Below are positions 47,445 to 56,395 of a stretch of 64,000 bases of DNA, piece by piece. A program made the translations under genes and the position numbers. Below the pieces are notes generated by a model. It was not told where the DNA came from, did not search any database, and was given only the letters and a program-made list of their open reading frames with translations. The stretch is from JAFEBO01 sp036392375 (GTDB taxonomy: Bacteria; Planctomycetota; Phycisphaerae; Phycisphaerales; UBA1924): positions 62,001 to 126,000 of the forward strand of contig DASVYC010000083.1 in assembly GCA_036392375.1 (NCBI GenBank), given 5' to 3'. Every line of letters begins with the position of its first letter. Position 1 is the stretch's first letter.

Positions 47445-47856
47445 GCGGAATCCTTGCGTTCGGACGACTCGGGGACGACGCCCCGACTGGTGATGCACGC
47501 GGCGGACCCCAAAGGACCTTGGGCCCGCCCCCACCCACTCCCCCGCTCTCCCCGTCTGTCCCCCATCCCCCTCACACGGCTGTTGCCGCGTGGACCCAAC
47601 ACCTGCCGAGCGGGCGGGCCGCCCGAGAGGCGTGCGATGAGCCACGTCGCCGTGCCGAGCCGGCGAGGGAGGGACGATGGTACACAAGATCGCGCCCGCC
47701 CGACGGCCATCAACGCGTCGGATCCTTGGGAATACGCACGAGCCGTCGCTCGGGTTGCGAATGGCGGGCCGGAGAGGCGGGCCAAGCCCGCGAAGAAAGA
47801 GACTCCGGACGCAGTCGGGCAGAACCGCGGTCTCCGAGATGAGGTACAGTACCGTC
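47445..47856. other. Divergent intergenic region between pilM and a small membrane gene; no gene seen
   Basis: 412 nt of C/G-rich DNA. It should hold the pilM promoter (minus strand) and that of the small gene. A short open frame (47519-47842) exists but has no ribosome site and a basic, low-complexity translation. I see no clear promoter. Confidence 0.5.
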
Positions 47857-48102
47857 ATGCTGACCCGAACCCGGCGAGGATGGATTGCTGCTTCTTGGAT
47901 CGCGCCGCTCGCGCTGGCCGCGTTGCCGACGCTCGCCCAGGTCGCGACCGCCGTCGCGGAAAAGCCCCGCCCGCCCGTGCCGACCAAGCCCGAAGAACTC
48001 GGGGGCGGTCACATGGTGATGATGATCCTTTTCGGGCTCGGGCTCCTGGCGCTCGTGATCGGTGCCTGCCTGATGCCGGCGAAGCGCGGCCATATGGATT
48101 GA
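47857..48102 (+). CDS. Small exported membrane protein
   Basis: 81 residues from ATG 47857; ATG 47839 would add 6 residues. A signal-like segment (MLTRTRRGWIAASWIAPLALAALPTLAQVATAVA) is followed by a short Pro-rich linker and a membrane helix (MVMMILFGLGLLALVIGACLM). No family recognised. It precedes two other small membrane/exported genes and the RicT gene on the same strand, possibly one operon with gaps. Confidence 0.6.
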   Translation: MLTRTRRGWIAASWIAPLALAALPTLAQVATAVAEKPRPPVPTKPEELGGGHMVMMILFGLGLLALVIGACLMPAKRGHMD

Positions 48103-48195
48103 TTGGCGAGCGAAATCGTGGGGATGTCGCCCGGGATCATCTCTCGATGACCAACGGCTCGTGCGCGGGATGTCCACTTGGAGGTTCATAAACCC

Positions 48196-48504
48196 ATGCC
48201 GAGACGTCGTTTACAGAATCTCATCGCGCTCAATCTGGCGCTCGCGGGGGCGGTTGGGGCGCTCTGGCTCGCCAGCCCTGTGCTCGCTCAACCTGAGGCA
48301 AACACCCTGCCTCTGGGACGCGGGCGGGGTGAGTATCTGATGATTGGGAGTACCGTACCGGGTTCGAACGCGAGCTTGGTCCAGGTGCTTGACGTGTCCA
48401 ACCAGGAGCTGATCACCCTGAAGTGGGACCAGGGACGCCGCGCGTACGTGGTCAGCGGCTATCGCAACCTCGGGGGCGATCGCAACCGGAAGGGGGAGCG
48501 TTGA
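48196..48504 (+). CDS. Small exported protein of unknown function
   Basis: 102 residues from ATG 48196. Signal peptide MPRRRLQNLIALNLALAGAVGALWLASPVLAQ; mature part has LPLGRGRGEYLMIGSTVPG, which looks like a beta-rich unit (STVPGSNASLVQVLDVSNQELITLKWDQ). It overlaps the next gene by one base (TGATG), so both are likely translated together. No family recognised. Confidence 0.65.
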   Translation: MPRRRLQNLIALNLALAGAVGALWLASPVLAQPEANTLPLGRGRGEYLMIGSTVPGSNASLVQVLDVSNQELITLKWDQGRRAYVVSGYRNLGGDRNRKGER

Positions 48505-48902
48505 TGTCGTCCACCCTTTCCACCCCCACTTCTGTGGATGCCCAACCCGCGGCTCGGTCGGGTCGCCGAGTGGCCGAACCACTTCTGTGCCTGAGCGCAG
48601 GCGTGCTCGCGGCGTGTGTGCTGATCCGCGCCGGCGGGATGTTCGGCGGCGGGCCGAATCTCAGCGGGTTGCCCCTGGCTTCGGTGGCGCATGCGCAGAC
48701 CGCACAGATGGTGGCCGCGGGCAACGGGTATTCGATCCTGTCGACAAACACGTCGGGTGAGGCGAACGTGCTGGTGCAGGACGCGCGTGCCGAGGAACTG
48801 ACGGTGTACCGCACCGACAGCCAGGGGCTGCTCACGCCGGTGCAGCGGATTCGGCTGCAATCGGTGTTCGTGGAGGGGCGGGCGCGGTTTGGGGGACAGT
48901 AA
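48504..48902 (+). CDS. Small membrane-anchored protein, coupled to the preceding gene
   Basis: 132 residues from ATG 48504 within TGATG. Cytoplasmic N-terminus, one membrane helix (VAEPLLCLSAGVLAACVLIRAGGMF), then a short periplasmic beta-type domain (AAGNGYSILSTNTSGEANVLVQDARAEELTVYRTDSQGL). The mature part echoes the preceding protein, suggesting related folds. Function unknown. Confidence 0.65.
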   Translation: MSSTLSTPTSVDAQPAARSGRRVAEPLLCLSAGVLAACVLIRAGGMFGGGPNLSGLPLASVAHAQTAQMVAAGNGYSILSTNTSGEANVLVQDARAEELTVYRTDSQGLLTPVQRIRLQSVFVEGRARFGGQ

Positions 48903-48912
48903 GATCGACGCC

Positions 48913-49002
48913 GTGTCGGATGTCGAATTGGGGATGTCGGATGGAAAGGCACTCCGCCCTTCACGACTCCACATCCGAAATCCGACATCGCACATCCGAC
49001 AC
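48913..49002. repeat. Inverted GGATGTC-type repeat just upstream of the PSP1 gene
   Basis: Outer arms GTGTCGGATGT (48913-48923) and ACATCCGACAC (48992-49002) are perfect inverse copies; further GGATGTCGGATG and CATCCGAAATCCGACATC units lie inside. The right arm ends 5 nt before the RicT ATG, so the start region has no Shine-Dalgarno. Confidence 0.75.
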
Positions 49003-49007
49003 TTCAC

Positions 49008-50540
49008 ATGCCGATCGTTCCGTTGCCCCAATTCGAAGCCGACGCGCACCTGAAGGAACAAGCCGACCGGGAGGCGTATGCGCGGCTCGCGCCGCCCAAG
49101 TCCATCGTCGTGCGGTTCGGCGCGATGAAGCTGGTCGGCGAGTTCCCATACGACGGCGGCGTCAAGCCCGGCTGCGGGAGCAAGCTCGTGGTGCGCACCC
49201 AGCGGGGCACCGAGTTGGGCGAGATGCTCACCAGCACGTGCAGCAATTCGGGGTGCTCCAAGAGCGTGAGCCGCAAGGAGATGCTGCAGTACATCGAGAA
49301 CTCTGGCGGGCGTGACTACCCGTTCTTTACCGAGGGACGCGTGCTGCGGGTGGCCAGCAAGGAAGACCTCGACAAGCAGGCCGCGATCGAGCAGTCCAAG
49401 CACGAGCTGCGGCTGCGAGCACGCGGGGCGGCGGAAGCGCACGGCTTCGGGCACATCAAGATCGTCGAGGTCGAGCCTCTCTTGGGGGGCGAGCGCACCA
49501 TCGTGCACTTCCTCGCGGAGGAGCGCGTGGAGTTCCGCGAGCTCGGGCCGGTGCTCTCCAAGGAGCTGCACACCCGCGTCGATCTGCACCCGGTTGGAGC
49601 TCGCGACGAGGCACGCCTGACCGCCGACTACGAGAAGTGCGGGCAGTACTGCTGCTGCAAGAACTTCCTCAAGGTGCTCAAGCCGATCTCGATGAAGTCG
49701 GCGAAGATCCAGAAAGCCACGCTCGATCCGCTCAAGATCTCGGGCCGCTGCGGGCGATTGATGTGCTGCCTGCGGTACGAGGATCAGACGTACGACGAAT
49801 TGCGGAAGAAGCTGCCCAACAAGAAGAAGCGCGTGGGCACGCCCGAAGGCGACGGCATCGTCATCGATTCACAGATCCTGACGCAGCTTGTGCTGGTCGA
49901 GCTGGACATCAACGACGAGATGGGCCGCCCCAAGCAGGTGGCGATCCCGGTGGAGGACCTGACGGATCCGATCAGCGCAGTGGCGCCGCCGCGGCCGGCA
50001 CCGCCGGAGTTCCCGCAGCGCGGGCCGCGGTCTTCGTCGCCGTCGCGTCCGCCGCAGGGCGCTGGTTCCGGCGGGCAAGCGGCGAGCAAGCCGGAGAATC
50101 CTGGCGGCGATGGCCGGGGGCCCGACAACAGGAGTACCGACGGCCGTGGCTCTCAGGGCCGCGGTCCGAGGCCTGAAGGTCGCCCAGACGGTCCGCGCGA
50201 CGGATCGCGCGATGGGAACCGCGACGGACGTCGCGAACCGCGGCGGGACGGGCGTCGGCCCGGGGGGTCGCCGCGACCAAGCGGGCCGAGCTCGCCGCCG
50301 AGCCCGACGAGTGGTTCCAACGACATCAATCTGGATGACATCCCCACCGACGACGGCACGATGGATGATCGGCCTCGCGGTGATGGACCTGGGGGCGGCC
50401 CTGGGGGCGGCCCTGGGGGCGGACAAGGTGGCGGCGGGCGCGGACCGGGTGGTCGGCGTCGGCGGCGACGTGGTCCCCCTGGTCCGGGCGGCGGACGTGG
50501 ACCGAGGCCAGGTGGCCCTCCGGCGGGTTCGGGCGGCTGA
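49008..50540 (+). CDS. PSP1-domain protein (RicT-like) with Gly/Arg-rich tail
   Basis: 510 residues from ATG 49008. The PSP1 domain spans FGAMKLVGEFPYDGGVKPGCGSKLVVRTQRGTELG to about residue 290, with GARDEARLTADYEKCGQYCCCKNFL and RCGRLMCCLRYEDQTYDEL. The Cys-rich parts resemble the Fe-S sites of Bacillus RicT, which partners RicF/RicA and affects RNase Y maturation. The C-terminal ~170 residues are a disordered Pro/Gly/Arg tail (RDGSRDGNRDGRREPRRDG; GGGPGGGPGGG; GGRRRRRRGPPGPGGGRG) of the RNA-binding RGG kind. No other Ric gene is adjacent. Confidence 0.9.
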   Translation: MPIVPLPQFEADAHLKEQADREAYARLAPPKSIVVRFGAMKLVGEFPYDGGVKPGCGSKLVVRTQRGTELGEMLTSTCSNSGCSKSVSRKEMLQYIENSGGRDYPFFTEGRVLRVASKEDLDKQAAIEQSKHELRLRARGAAEAHGFGHIKIVEVEPLLGGERTIVHFLAEERVEFRELGPVLSKELHTRVDLHPVGARDEARLTADYEKCGQYCCCKNFLKVLKPISMKSAKIQKATLDPLKISGRCGRLMCCLRYEDQTYDELRKKLPNKKKRVGTPEGDGIVIDSQILTQLVLVELDINDEMGRPKQVAIPVEDLTDPISAVAPPRPAPPEFPQRGPRSSSPSRPPQGAGSGGQAASKPENPGGDGRGPDNRSTDGRGSQGRGPRPEGRPDGPRDGSRDGNRDGRREPRRDGRRPGGSPRPSGPSSPPSPTSGSNDINLDDIPTDDGTMDDRPRGDGPGGGPGGGPGGGQGGGGRGPGGRRRRRRGPPGPGGGRGPRPGGPPAGSGG

Positions 50541-50563
50541 GGCTCGCCCGTTGCGGGTGTTGC

Positions 50564-51664
50564 TCAGGGATCGACGAGCGCCCGCACGACGGCGTCGAGA
50601 CCCTCCACCACTTCGGCAAAGGCCGGCAGGTTTAGATTCTCGGGCACATCGCACGCCTTGTGGTAGTTGTCGCTTCGGTAGTACGCCGTGTCGGTGATCA
50701 TGATGGCCGGGTAGCCCTCTTTCCAGTAGCTCCAGTGGTCGCTCGAACCCAGCCGCGGCACGAACCTCGGCAGAGCGGCGCCCTCGCTGGGGAAATCGCT
50801 GACCGCGCGGAACGCGGTGATGCACCGGTCCACGAGCTCGCGGTCTTCGTGGCGCGAGACGAAGGCGATGAAATTGCCTTTGCCGGGGAACGCGAGGCCG
50901 ACGAGCGGCGGGTAGTCCTGCCGGTTCTCGCTGTAAATGCCGATCGATTCCAGGCTCACCATCGCGACGATGTTCTCATGCTTGGCGCGGGACTGCTTGG
51001 CGGCCACCCAGCTTCCCATCTCCTCGGTCCAGAAGTACGGCGGTTCCTCGTTGGTGAAGAAGACGAAGCGCAGGGTGCGCGCGGGCGAAGCTGCGACAAA
51101 ACGCCGCGCAAGCTCGAGCAGCGCGGCCGTGCCGCTGGCATTGTCGTCGGCACCCGGTGACGCGACGCGTCCGAGGTGCGACTTGGCCGAGTTGACGCTG
51201 TCGTAGTGCGCACCGATGACGACGATCTCGCTGGGCGTGGTTGTTCCCTGGATCTCGACTTCCAGGTTCGCGACCGAGATCGGCGGTGCGTCGGCGATGA
51301 TGTCGCTGTTATGGTCTCGCGGCTGCACGTTGTAGCGATCGGCCTTGACGCGATATCCCATCGCGATGAGCCGCGCGGTGAGGTACCGCTCGGCGAGGTG
51401 GAGCGTGGACACGCCGTCGCGGCTGGTGGCGAGGTTGCGCTCGCCGATGTCGCCGGGGCGATCGCCCGCGAGGGCATAGACGTCGGCGCGCAGCCGCTCG
51501 ACGGTCGAGGGCGCCGGAGCGGGCACGGGCGACGGGTCACGACGCTCTCCGGGAAAGAGTGAGACGCAGCCAGCGATGACGAACAGGAGCGCGAGCTTCC
51601 AGCCCACGCTCGCCGCGGCGAGCGAAGCGACGGCCCACCAAGCGCGACGACGAGCACGATGCAT
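50564..51664 (-). CDS. M28-family metallopeptidase (aminopeptidase), membrane- or lipid-anchored
   Basis: 366 residues from ATG 51664. A basic N-terminus and hydrophobic segment (WWAVASLAAASVGWKLALLFVIAGCVSLF) includes a cysteine in IAGCVS, which could be a lipobox. Two-zinc M28 ligands: GAHYDSV, the bridging Asp in SPGADDNASGTAALLEL, Glu pair in FFTNEEPPYFWTEEMGS, the later Asp near MVSLESIG and His in RLGSSDHWSY. It cleaves N-terminal residues from peptides outside the cytoplasm. A TAGTGTACACTA palindrome overlaps the start region. Confidence 0.88.
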   Translation of the reverse strand: MHRARRRAWWAVASLAAASVGWKLALLFVIAGCVSLFPGERRDPSPVPAPAPSTVERLRADVYALAGDRPGDIGERNLATSRDGVSTLHLAERYLTARLIAMGYRVKADRYNVQPRDHNSDIIADAPPISVANLEVEIQGTTTPSEIVVIGAHYDSVNSAKSHLGRVASPGADDNASGTAALLELARRFVAASPARTLRFVFFTNEEPPYFWTEEMGSWVAAKQSRAKHENIVAMVSLESIGIYSENRQDYPPLVGLAFPGKGNFIAFVSRHEDRELVDRCITAFRAVSDFPSEGAALPRFVPRLGSSDHWSYWKEGYPAIMITDTAYYRSDNYHKACDVPENLNLPAFAEVVEGLDAVVRALVDP

Positions 51665-51669
51665 AAAGC

Positions 51670-51681
51670 TAGTGTACACTA
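51670..51681. promoter_or_regulatory. 12-bp palindrome TAGTGTACACTA at the M28 start
   Basis: Perfect inverted repeat ending 5 nt before the ATG of the peptidase gene (minus strand), in a local AT-rich island. No Shine-Dalgarno lies between. It could be an operator or part of a promoter for a leaderless mRNA. Confidence 0.4.
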
Positions 51682-51821
51682 ATAATTCATGGGGAGCCGC
51701 ATCGCTTGATTTCAGGGCTTTCAACGGGCTCGTGGATGCCGCATGACTGATCGTCGGTCCTGCGCATGGCCGGGGCTACAGCCCGCGACTCGGATGGGCG
51801 CGAGGCCTGGTAGGAGATCGC

Positions 51822-52259
51822 TTAGGCCAAGAGCTTCGGCAACTCGTCGCGCACGAAATCGCGGATCTCGTCGCGCACCCGCTCGTAGTGCGGCAGGGCC
51901 TCGGACTGGCTCCGCGCGTGAGCGGCAAGGACCGGCGGGTCGTCGAAGGGCACGTGCACCCGCTTGGCGGGTCCCGGGAAGGCGGGGCAGGCTTGATCGG
52001 CCTTGCCGCAGACGCTGACGATGAGGTCAAACGCAAGGTGGGTGAGATCGCTGGCGAGCTTGGCGTGGTGCGCCGAGAGATCGACCCCGGCCTTGCGCAT
52101 GGCGAGCGCGGCCAGGGGGTTCACGCCACGCTCGAATTCGGGGTGGAGCTTGGTGCCGGCGCTGTGGGCTTCGATGGATGGATGCAGCCGCCGGCACCAG
52201 CCCTCGGCCATCTGGCTGCGGCAGGAGTTTCCGGTGCAGAGAAAGAGCACACGCTTCAT
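51822..52259 (-). CDS. arsC: Arsenate reductase, low-molecular-weight phosphatase type
   Basis: 145 residues from ATG 52259. P-loop VLFLCTGNSCRSQMAEGW, second Cys CGKADQACPAFPG, and the Asp-Pro loop PFDDPP give the thioredoxin-coupled ArsC type. It reduces arsenate to arsenite through the Cys pair. No arsenite exporter or ArsR lies next to it; the ArsR gene at 26.5 kb belongs to a different cassette. Confidence 0.92.
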   Translation of the reverse strand: MKRVLFLCTGNSCRSQMAEGWCRRLHPSIEAHSAGTKLHPEFERGVNPLAALAMRKAGVDLSAHHAKLASDLTHLAFDLIVSVCGKADQACPAFPGPAKRVHVPFDDPPVLAAHARSQSEALPHYERVRDEIRDFVRDELPKLLA

Positions 52260-52415
52260 TGATCAAGGCTATCGGGGTGCGTCGGGCTCCGCGTCAAGAA
52301 CGCGCGAAGAGTGAGGCTCAAGGGACGCATGATCGGAGTCGCGCTCGTTGGGCGTGGGCGAGAAGACTCGCTGCAGCGGGGCCGCACCAACGCGGGGGTC
52401 GCGAAGGAACCGTGT

Positions 52416-52883
52416 TCACGTCTTGGGGGGGATGCCGATGTCCTCGTTCCACAGCTCCGGCCGCGCGTTGATGAACTCTTCCATGAGCGAGATGCAGCGC
52501 AGGTCGTTCATCAGCACGAGCTCGACGTTCTCGGCCTTCAGCCAGTCCTCGCGGCCCTGGAAGGTGTGGTGCTCGCCGATGACGATCCGCGGGATGCGGT
52601 GCAGTACGGCGGTGCCGCTGCACATGGCGCATGGTGAGAGCGTGGTTGCCATGGTGAGGAAGTGCCAATCACGTCGGCGCCCGGCGTTGCGGATGCACGC
52701 GGTCTCGGCGTGGGCGGTGGGATCCCCCGTTTGGACGCGAAGGTTGTGCCCCAGCGCGACGATGGTGCCCGCGGGGTTCACCAGCGCGGCGCCAATGGGA
52801 ATGCCGCCTTCGGAGAGGCTCTTGCGGGCCTGCTCGTACGCGGCGTCCAATGCGAGACGATCGATGTCGGCGCGGTTCATCAC
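52416..52883 (-). CDS. Cytosine deaminase-like zinc enzyme (yeast FCY1 type)
   Basis: 155 residues from ATG 52883. Zinc site: HAE in PTAHAETACIRNAGR and Cys pair in TTLSPCAMCSGTAVLHRIPRIVIGE. The ending GREDWLKAENVELVLMNDLRCISLMEEFINARPELWNEDIG closely follows the pattern of yeast cytosine deaminase rather than CodA or tRNA deaminase TadA. It would convert cytosine to uracil. Guanine deaminase is a less likely alternative. Confidence 0.85.
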   Translation of the reverse strand: MMNRADIDRLALDAAYEQARKSLSEGGIPIGAALVNPAGTIVALGHNLRVQTGDPTAHAETACIRNAGRRRDWHFLTMATTLSPCAMCSGTAVLHRIPRIVIGEHHTFQGREDWLKAENVELVLMNDLRCISLMEEFINARPELWNEDIGIPPKT

Positions 52884-52983
52884 ACCAGCCTATCGGCTCA
52901 TGCACGACGGCGTCGAGACTCGGGGCGGATCGAGCCCACCATCGAACAGAATCAAGGTGGGCTTCAGGGAAGCGAGCTCGGGC

Positions 52984-53958
52984 TCATTCCGGATTGCACA
53001 AGAGCTGGTCGTAAGCCTGGGCGAACATCACGAAGTCGTTGTCGTCCACGACGCCCTCGTTGGTGAGGTCCGCCGGGCATTTGTCCGGCATGTCCTCGTC
53101 GCTGCAGAGCAGGACGTTGTACGCCTGGGCGAAGAGGGTGAAGTCCGCGTCGTCCACAAAGGAATCGGCGTTGATGTCGGCCGGGCAGGGGCCGCGGGTG
53201 TTGAAGTAGAAGAAGACGTTCTTGGAGAAGGAGCTGGAGTGGCCGCCGCCGTTGATGCCGGCGCCGGGTGTTGAGAAGGAGACGGTGTAGAACATGACCC
53301 CGAAGTACGCACGGCCGACTTCGAGCGAGCCGGTCGGGATCGTGAACGAGATCGCGGTGGGTGGGAGCGACGCCGACCAGAAAAGCCCGCCCTTGCCGAC
53401 GTCATAGATCACGAAGCTGATGGAGCTGGCGTTGGCGCCGGGTATGTCGGCGAAGCCCGACATCTGCCCGATGAAGTCGAGCGACATGTCGTCCTTGTAC
53501 ACCTGAAGACGGGAGTACGTGTCGCTCAGGAGTTCGGGCGTCTCGACGCAGAACGTGGAGGGCGGCAGGGTGAAGGTGTGCGTGCCCCCGGGCAGGACGT
53601 TGCCCGTAAAGCTGAACTCGTAATCGCCCGGGGGGATCTCGGCGTCGAGCGAGGCGAGCGTCGTGTGCAAATTTGAGTAGCCGTACCAGCCCTGCCCGTT
53701 CTCAAGCGAGTTGGAGACCACGCCCATCGCGAGCGGGGACAGGGGGCCGACGTAGGAGATGGAGGCGTCGCTGAAGGCGTCGAACGTGTCGGCGGATATG
53801 GAGAGAACACAGGACCAGTCGTTGTACGGCGAGACCACGCCGTCGGCGGTCTGGAGATAGTTCTCCGCCTTGCTGGACCCGAAGGAAACGGCCTGTGCGA
53901 CCGCCAGAGAACCCGCGGCGGACGCCAACGCCGCCGCAATACACGCACACATATTCAT
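52984..53958 (-). CDS. Secreted protein with GC-type dockerin
   Basis: 324 residues from ATG 53958 (an upstream ATG adds 8). Signal peptide MNMCACIAAALASAAGSLAVAQA. The body is a beta-rich domain of unknown type (YVGPLSPLAMGVVSNS; ISFVIYDVGKGGLFWSA). Dockerin units DINADSFVDDADFTLF and DLTNEGVVDDNDFVMF end at QLLCNPE, so the terminal motif has three residues after Cys, unlike the others in the window. Function unknown. Confidence 0.8.
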   Translation of the reverse strand: MNMCACIAAALASAAGSLAVAQAVSFGSSKAENYLQTADGVVSPYNDWSCVLSISADTFDAFSDASISYVGPLSPLAMGVVSNSLENGQGWYGYSNLHTTLASLDAEIPPGDYEFSFTGNVLPGGTHTFTLPPSTFCVETPELLSDTYSRLQVYKDDMSLDFIGQMSGFADIPGANASSISFVIYDVGKGGLFWSASLPPTAISFTIPTGSLEVGRAYFGVMFYTVSFSTPGAGINGGGHSSSFSKNVFFYFNTRGPCPADINADSFVDDADFTLFAQAYNVLLCSDEDMPDKCPADLTNEGVVDDNDFVMFAQAYDQLLCNPE

Positions 53959-54564
53959 GGTCTGACTCCCTCTCAATGCCACCGCCTCGCGGGACAGGCT
54001 ATCAGACGCGACGAGGTGGGGAGCACCTCATGCTCGAAGTTGTCAAAAGTCGTGAACATCATTCAGAGAAGCGCAGGAAAAGATATTATAGGACGTACAT
54101 GTTCTATGACCGTCCATTGGTGGTTCCCGAGGCGACGATCGGTGCGGGGAACGAAACCCGGGGCCGATGAATGCGTACGATTGAACCGCGAGCCCGTGGA
54201 ACCCCACAGCAGTGGGAGTGACGGCCGGGCCGCCGGTCCTGGCGGGAAGTCTCGCTCTCGTGAGCCGCGTCATCGGTTCACAAGAGAGCAGGCGATCCGC
54301 AGTCGGCAGGTTACTTTCCTCGAAAGAGGGTGTGTCGGGAACCGAGGTCGAGCAGGCAACCGCACGCACGCCGTCTTGTGAGGCTTTGGCCCCGCAAGTC
54401 AGCTTGAACAGCTCATGCCCGGAGCGACTCTCCGGGCAAGCACGTCGCCCCTTCCAGAACAACCGAATCCCGGCGCCCCGCGGCTGTTGCCGCGCGCCGG
54501 ATTCAGAAGCGATCCGCGGAGCGGCTCGTGGTTGTGGCAGAGGCAACGGGACCTGCGACGGTCG
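53959..54564. other. Intergenic region between divergent dockerin and GT2 genes
   Basis: 606 nt with no gene I can support. An AT-rich patch at 54064-54095 (GAAAAGATATTATAGGACG) is the only promoter-like feature. A short open frame (54016-54381) lacks a ribosome site and codon-like structure. Confidence 0.5.
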
Positions 54565-55860
54565 ATGCCAACCATGTTTTTCACGTCCGGAACTTCGAGC
54601 TCTGAACCGACATCCCTACCCGAAGCAAAGACCCAGGGGTCTTTGGACCAGCCCGTGACCACCACGGTGAAGGTCCTGGAGAACCTCTCCAACTCGCTCA
54701 ACGAGTCGATCGCCCAGCCGGCGGTCCGCGTTGGTAAAGAGATCAAGAGCATGCTGCTCGACCCGCCGCCGGCCAGGGCGGTGGTGCAGCCGACGGTGCG
54801 TCCGAGCATCCGCCCGGGCGACAAGCCGCGGCTGATGGGCGGGTTGACCGTCCTGATCCCCGCGTACAACGAGGGCAAGTTCGTCGCCGACACGATCAAG
54901 AGCGTGCAGGCCCAGAGCGTGCACGTGGATCACATCATCGTGATCGACGACTGCTCGACCGACAACACCGGCGACGTCGCCCGCGCCTGCGGCCCCGAGA
55001 TCGTCGTCATCCGTCCTCCCAAGAACTGCGGCAGCAAGGCCACGGCCCTGAACTTCGGCATGGAGTATGTCTCCACCGAATACACCATGGCCATCGACGC
55101 CGACACGACGCTCGCGCCCGACGCGATCGAGAAGCTGATGCCGCACTTCGACAAGCCCAACACGGCGGTCGTCTGCGGCATGGTGATCCCGCGGTACGTG
55201 AACACGATCTGGGAGCGCGGGCGGTACATCGAGTACCTCTACGCGTTTCTCTTCTACAAGCCGATCCAGGATTTCTACGAGCGCCCGCTCATCGCCAGCG
55301 GCTGCTTCAGCGCGTACCGGACCGACGTGCTGCGCCAGATCGGGCTGTGGAACACCCGCACGGTCGGCGAGGACATGGACCTGACGTGGTGCGTGTACAA
55401 GCTCGGCATGGCGGTGCGTTTCAGCCCCGAGGCGGTGTGCTACCCGGTCGAGCCGCACAACTTCCACTTCCTCAGCAAGCAGCTGCAGCGCTGGTGCGCG
55501 GGATTTGCCCAGTGCATCCAGGTGCACTGGCAGACGGTGGTCGAAACGCCGGTGCTGCGGTCGATGATCGGCACGGCGATGTGGGACGTGGTGATCAGCG
55601 CGTTTGCGTACTTCATCCTGCTGCCGCTGCTGGCGATCTTCGTGCACCCGGCGTTCCTGCTCGGTTACGTGCTGGACATGCCGACGATCGTGGTGCCGGT
55701 GTTGATCTATGCGTACAAGCGCGGCGAGTTCTGGAAAGCACTCAGCAGCATCCCGGCCTTCTGGGTCGTCCGCTTCGTGAACACGTACTTCGTCACTCGC
55801 GCCTTCTGGAACGAGTTCATCGCCAAGCGGCGGATCCACGTGTTCGAGAAGGGGCATTGA
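54565..55860 (+). CDS. Membrane glycosyltransferase family 2 (polysaccharide-synthase type)
   Basis: 431 residues from ATG 54565 (ATG 54574 equally possible; the longer open frame starting at 54415 looks non-coding at its start). A variable N-terminal ~90 residues precede GLTVLIPAYNEGKFVADTIKSV, VIDDCSTDNTGDVA, TMAIDADTTLAPDAIEKL, LIASGCFSAYRTDVLRQIG, TVGEDMDLTWCVYKLG and the QLQRWCAGF motif, the D, DxD, ED, QxxRW pattern of cellulose/hyaluronan-type synthases. Two or more C-terminal membrane helices follow (AFAYFILLPLLAIFVHPAFLLG). It likely makes or exports a surface glycan with the next small membrane protein. Confidence 0.9.
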   Translation: MPTMFFTSGTSSSEPTSLPEAKTQGSLDQPVTTTVKVLENLSNSLNESIAQPAVRVGKEIKSMLLDPPPARAVVQPTVRPSIRPGDKPRLMGGLTVLIPAYNEGKFVADTIKSVQAQSVHVDHIIVIDDCSTDNTGDVARACGPEIVVIRPPKNCGSKATALNFGMEYVSTEYTMAIDADTTLAPDAIEKLMPHFDKPNTAVVCGMVIPRYVNTIWERGRYIEYLYAFLFYKPIQDFYERPLIASGCFSAYRTDVLRQIGLWNTRTVGEDMDLTWCVYKLGMAVRFSPEAVCYPVEPHNFHFLSKQLQRWCAGFAQCIQVHWQTVVETPVLRSMIGTAMWDVVISAFAYFILLPLLAIFVHPAFLLGYVLDMPTIVVPVLIYAYKRGEFWKALSSIPAFWVVRFVNTYFVTRAFWNEFIAKRRIHVFEKGH

Positions 55861-56014
55861 AGAGTTGGAAGGGGTCAGGGATGAGGTTTGAGGTCAAGGC
55901 ACAAAAGTAAGGGAGAGCCGGGGCGTCCGCGCCTCGGAGGCCAAGGCAACGAATCTCCAAGTTCACGCATCACGCAGCAATCAACGCGACGCGCGTCGCG
56001 AGAAAGAGTCAGTC

Positions 56015-56395
56015 ATGTTCGCGGGCATTCCGGCAACTGGTATCGGCGGCATCTTTTATCTCGCCCTGGTCCTCTTCATGCCCTTCAAGGAGCTGTGGCG
56101 GGCGATGAAGGGCGAGAGCAGCGCGGAGCGTTGGCTGTTCATCGCCTCGCGCTGGGGGCTCTTCGCGATCGTGATCGCGATGATGTGGGTGCAGGCGCTC
56201 ATCATGAAGTGGGTGATGGGCACCGACATGACCAAGTTCATGGCCGCGGGCGCTTCGAGCCTCACGGGCCAGAAGACCACCTCCATCGTGGGCGCGACGC
56301 TCTATCTGGGCGTGTTGTGCTTCATCAGCGTGATCGCGTTGATGCACGGCGTGCGGATCGTGCTGGCGATGCGGCGGATCTTCGCCGTGCGCTGA
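56015..56395 (+). CDS. Small four-helix membrane protein
   Basis: 126 residues from ATG 56015. Hydrophobic segments: GIGGIFYLALVLFMPFKELW, LFIASRWGLFAIVIAMMWVQALIM, TSIVGATLYLGVLCFISVIALMHG. It sits 150 nt after the glycosyltransferase and may be an accessory to it. Homology unknown. A strong terminator follows. Confidence 0.6.
   Translation: MFAGIPATGIGGIFYLALVLFMPFKELWRAMKGESSAERWLFIASRWGLFAIVIAMMWVQALIMKWVMGTDMTKFMAAGASSLTGQKTTSIVGATLYLGVLCFISVIALMHGVRIVLAMRRIFAVR

Noticed and set aside
47519..47842. Open frame between pilM and the small membrane gene.
   Set aside because: No ribosome site, basic low-complexity translation, and no motif.
51822..52259. arsC and the ArsR gene at 26.5 kb as one arsenic-resistance system.
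   Set aside because: They are 25 kb apart. The ArsR member lacks metal-binding cysteines and heads an AHSA1/DUF899 cassette.
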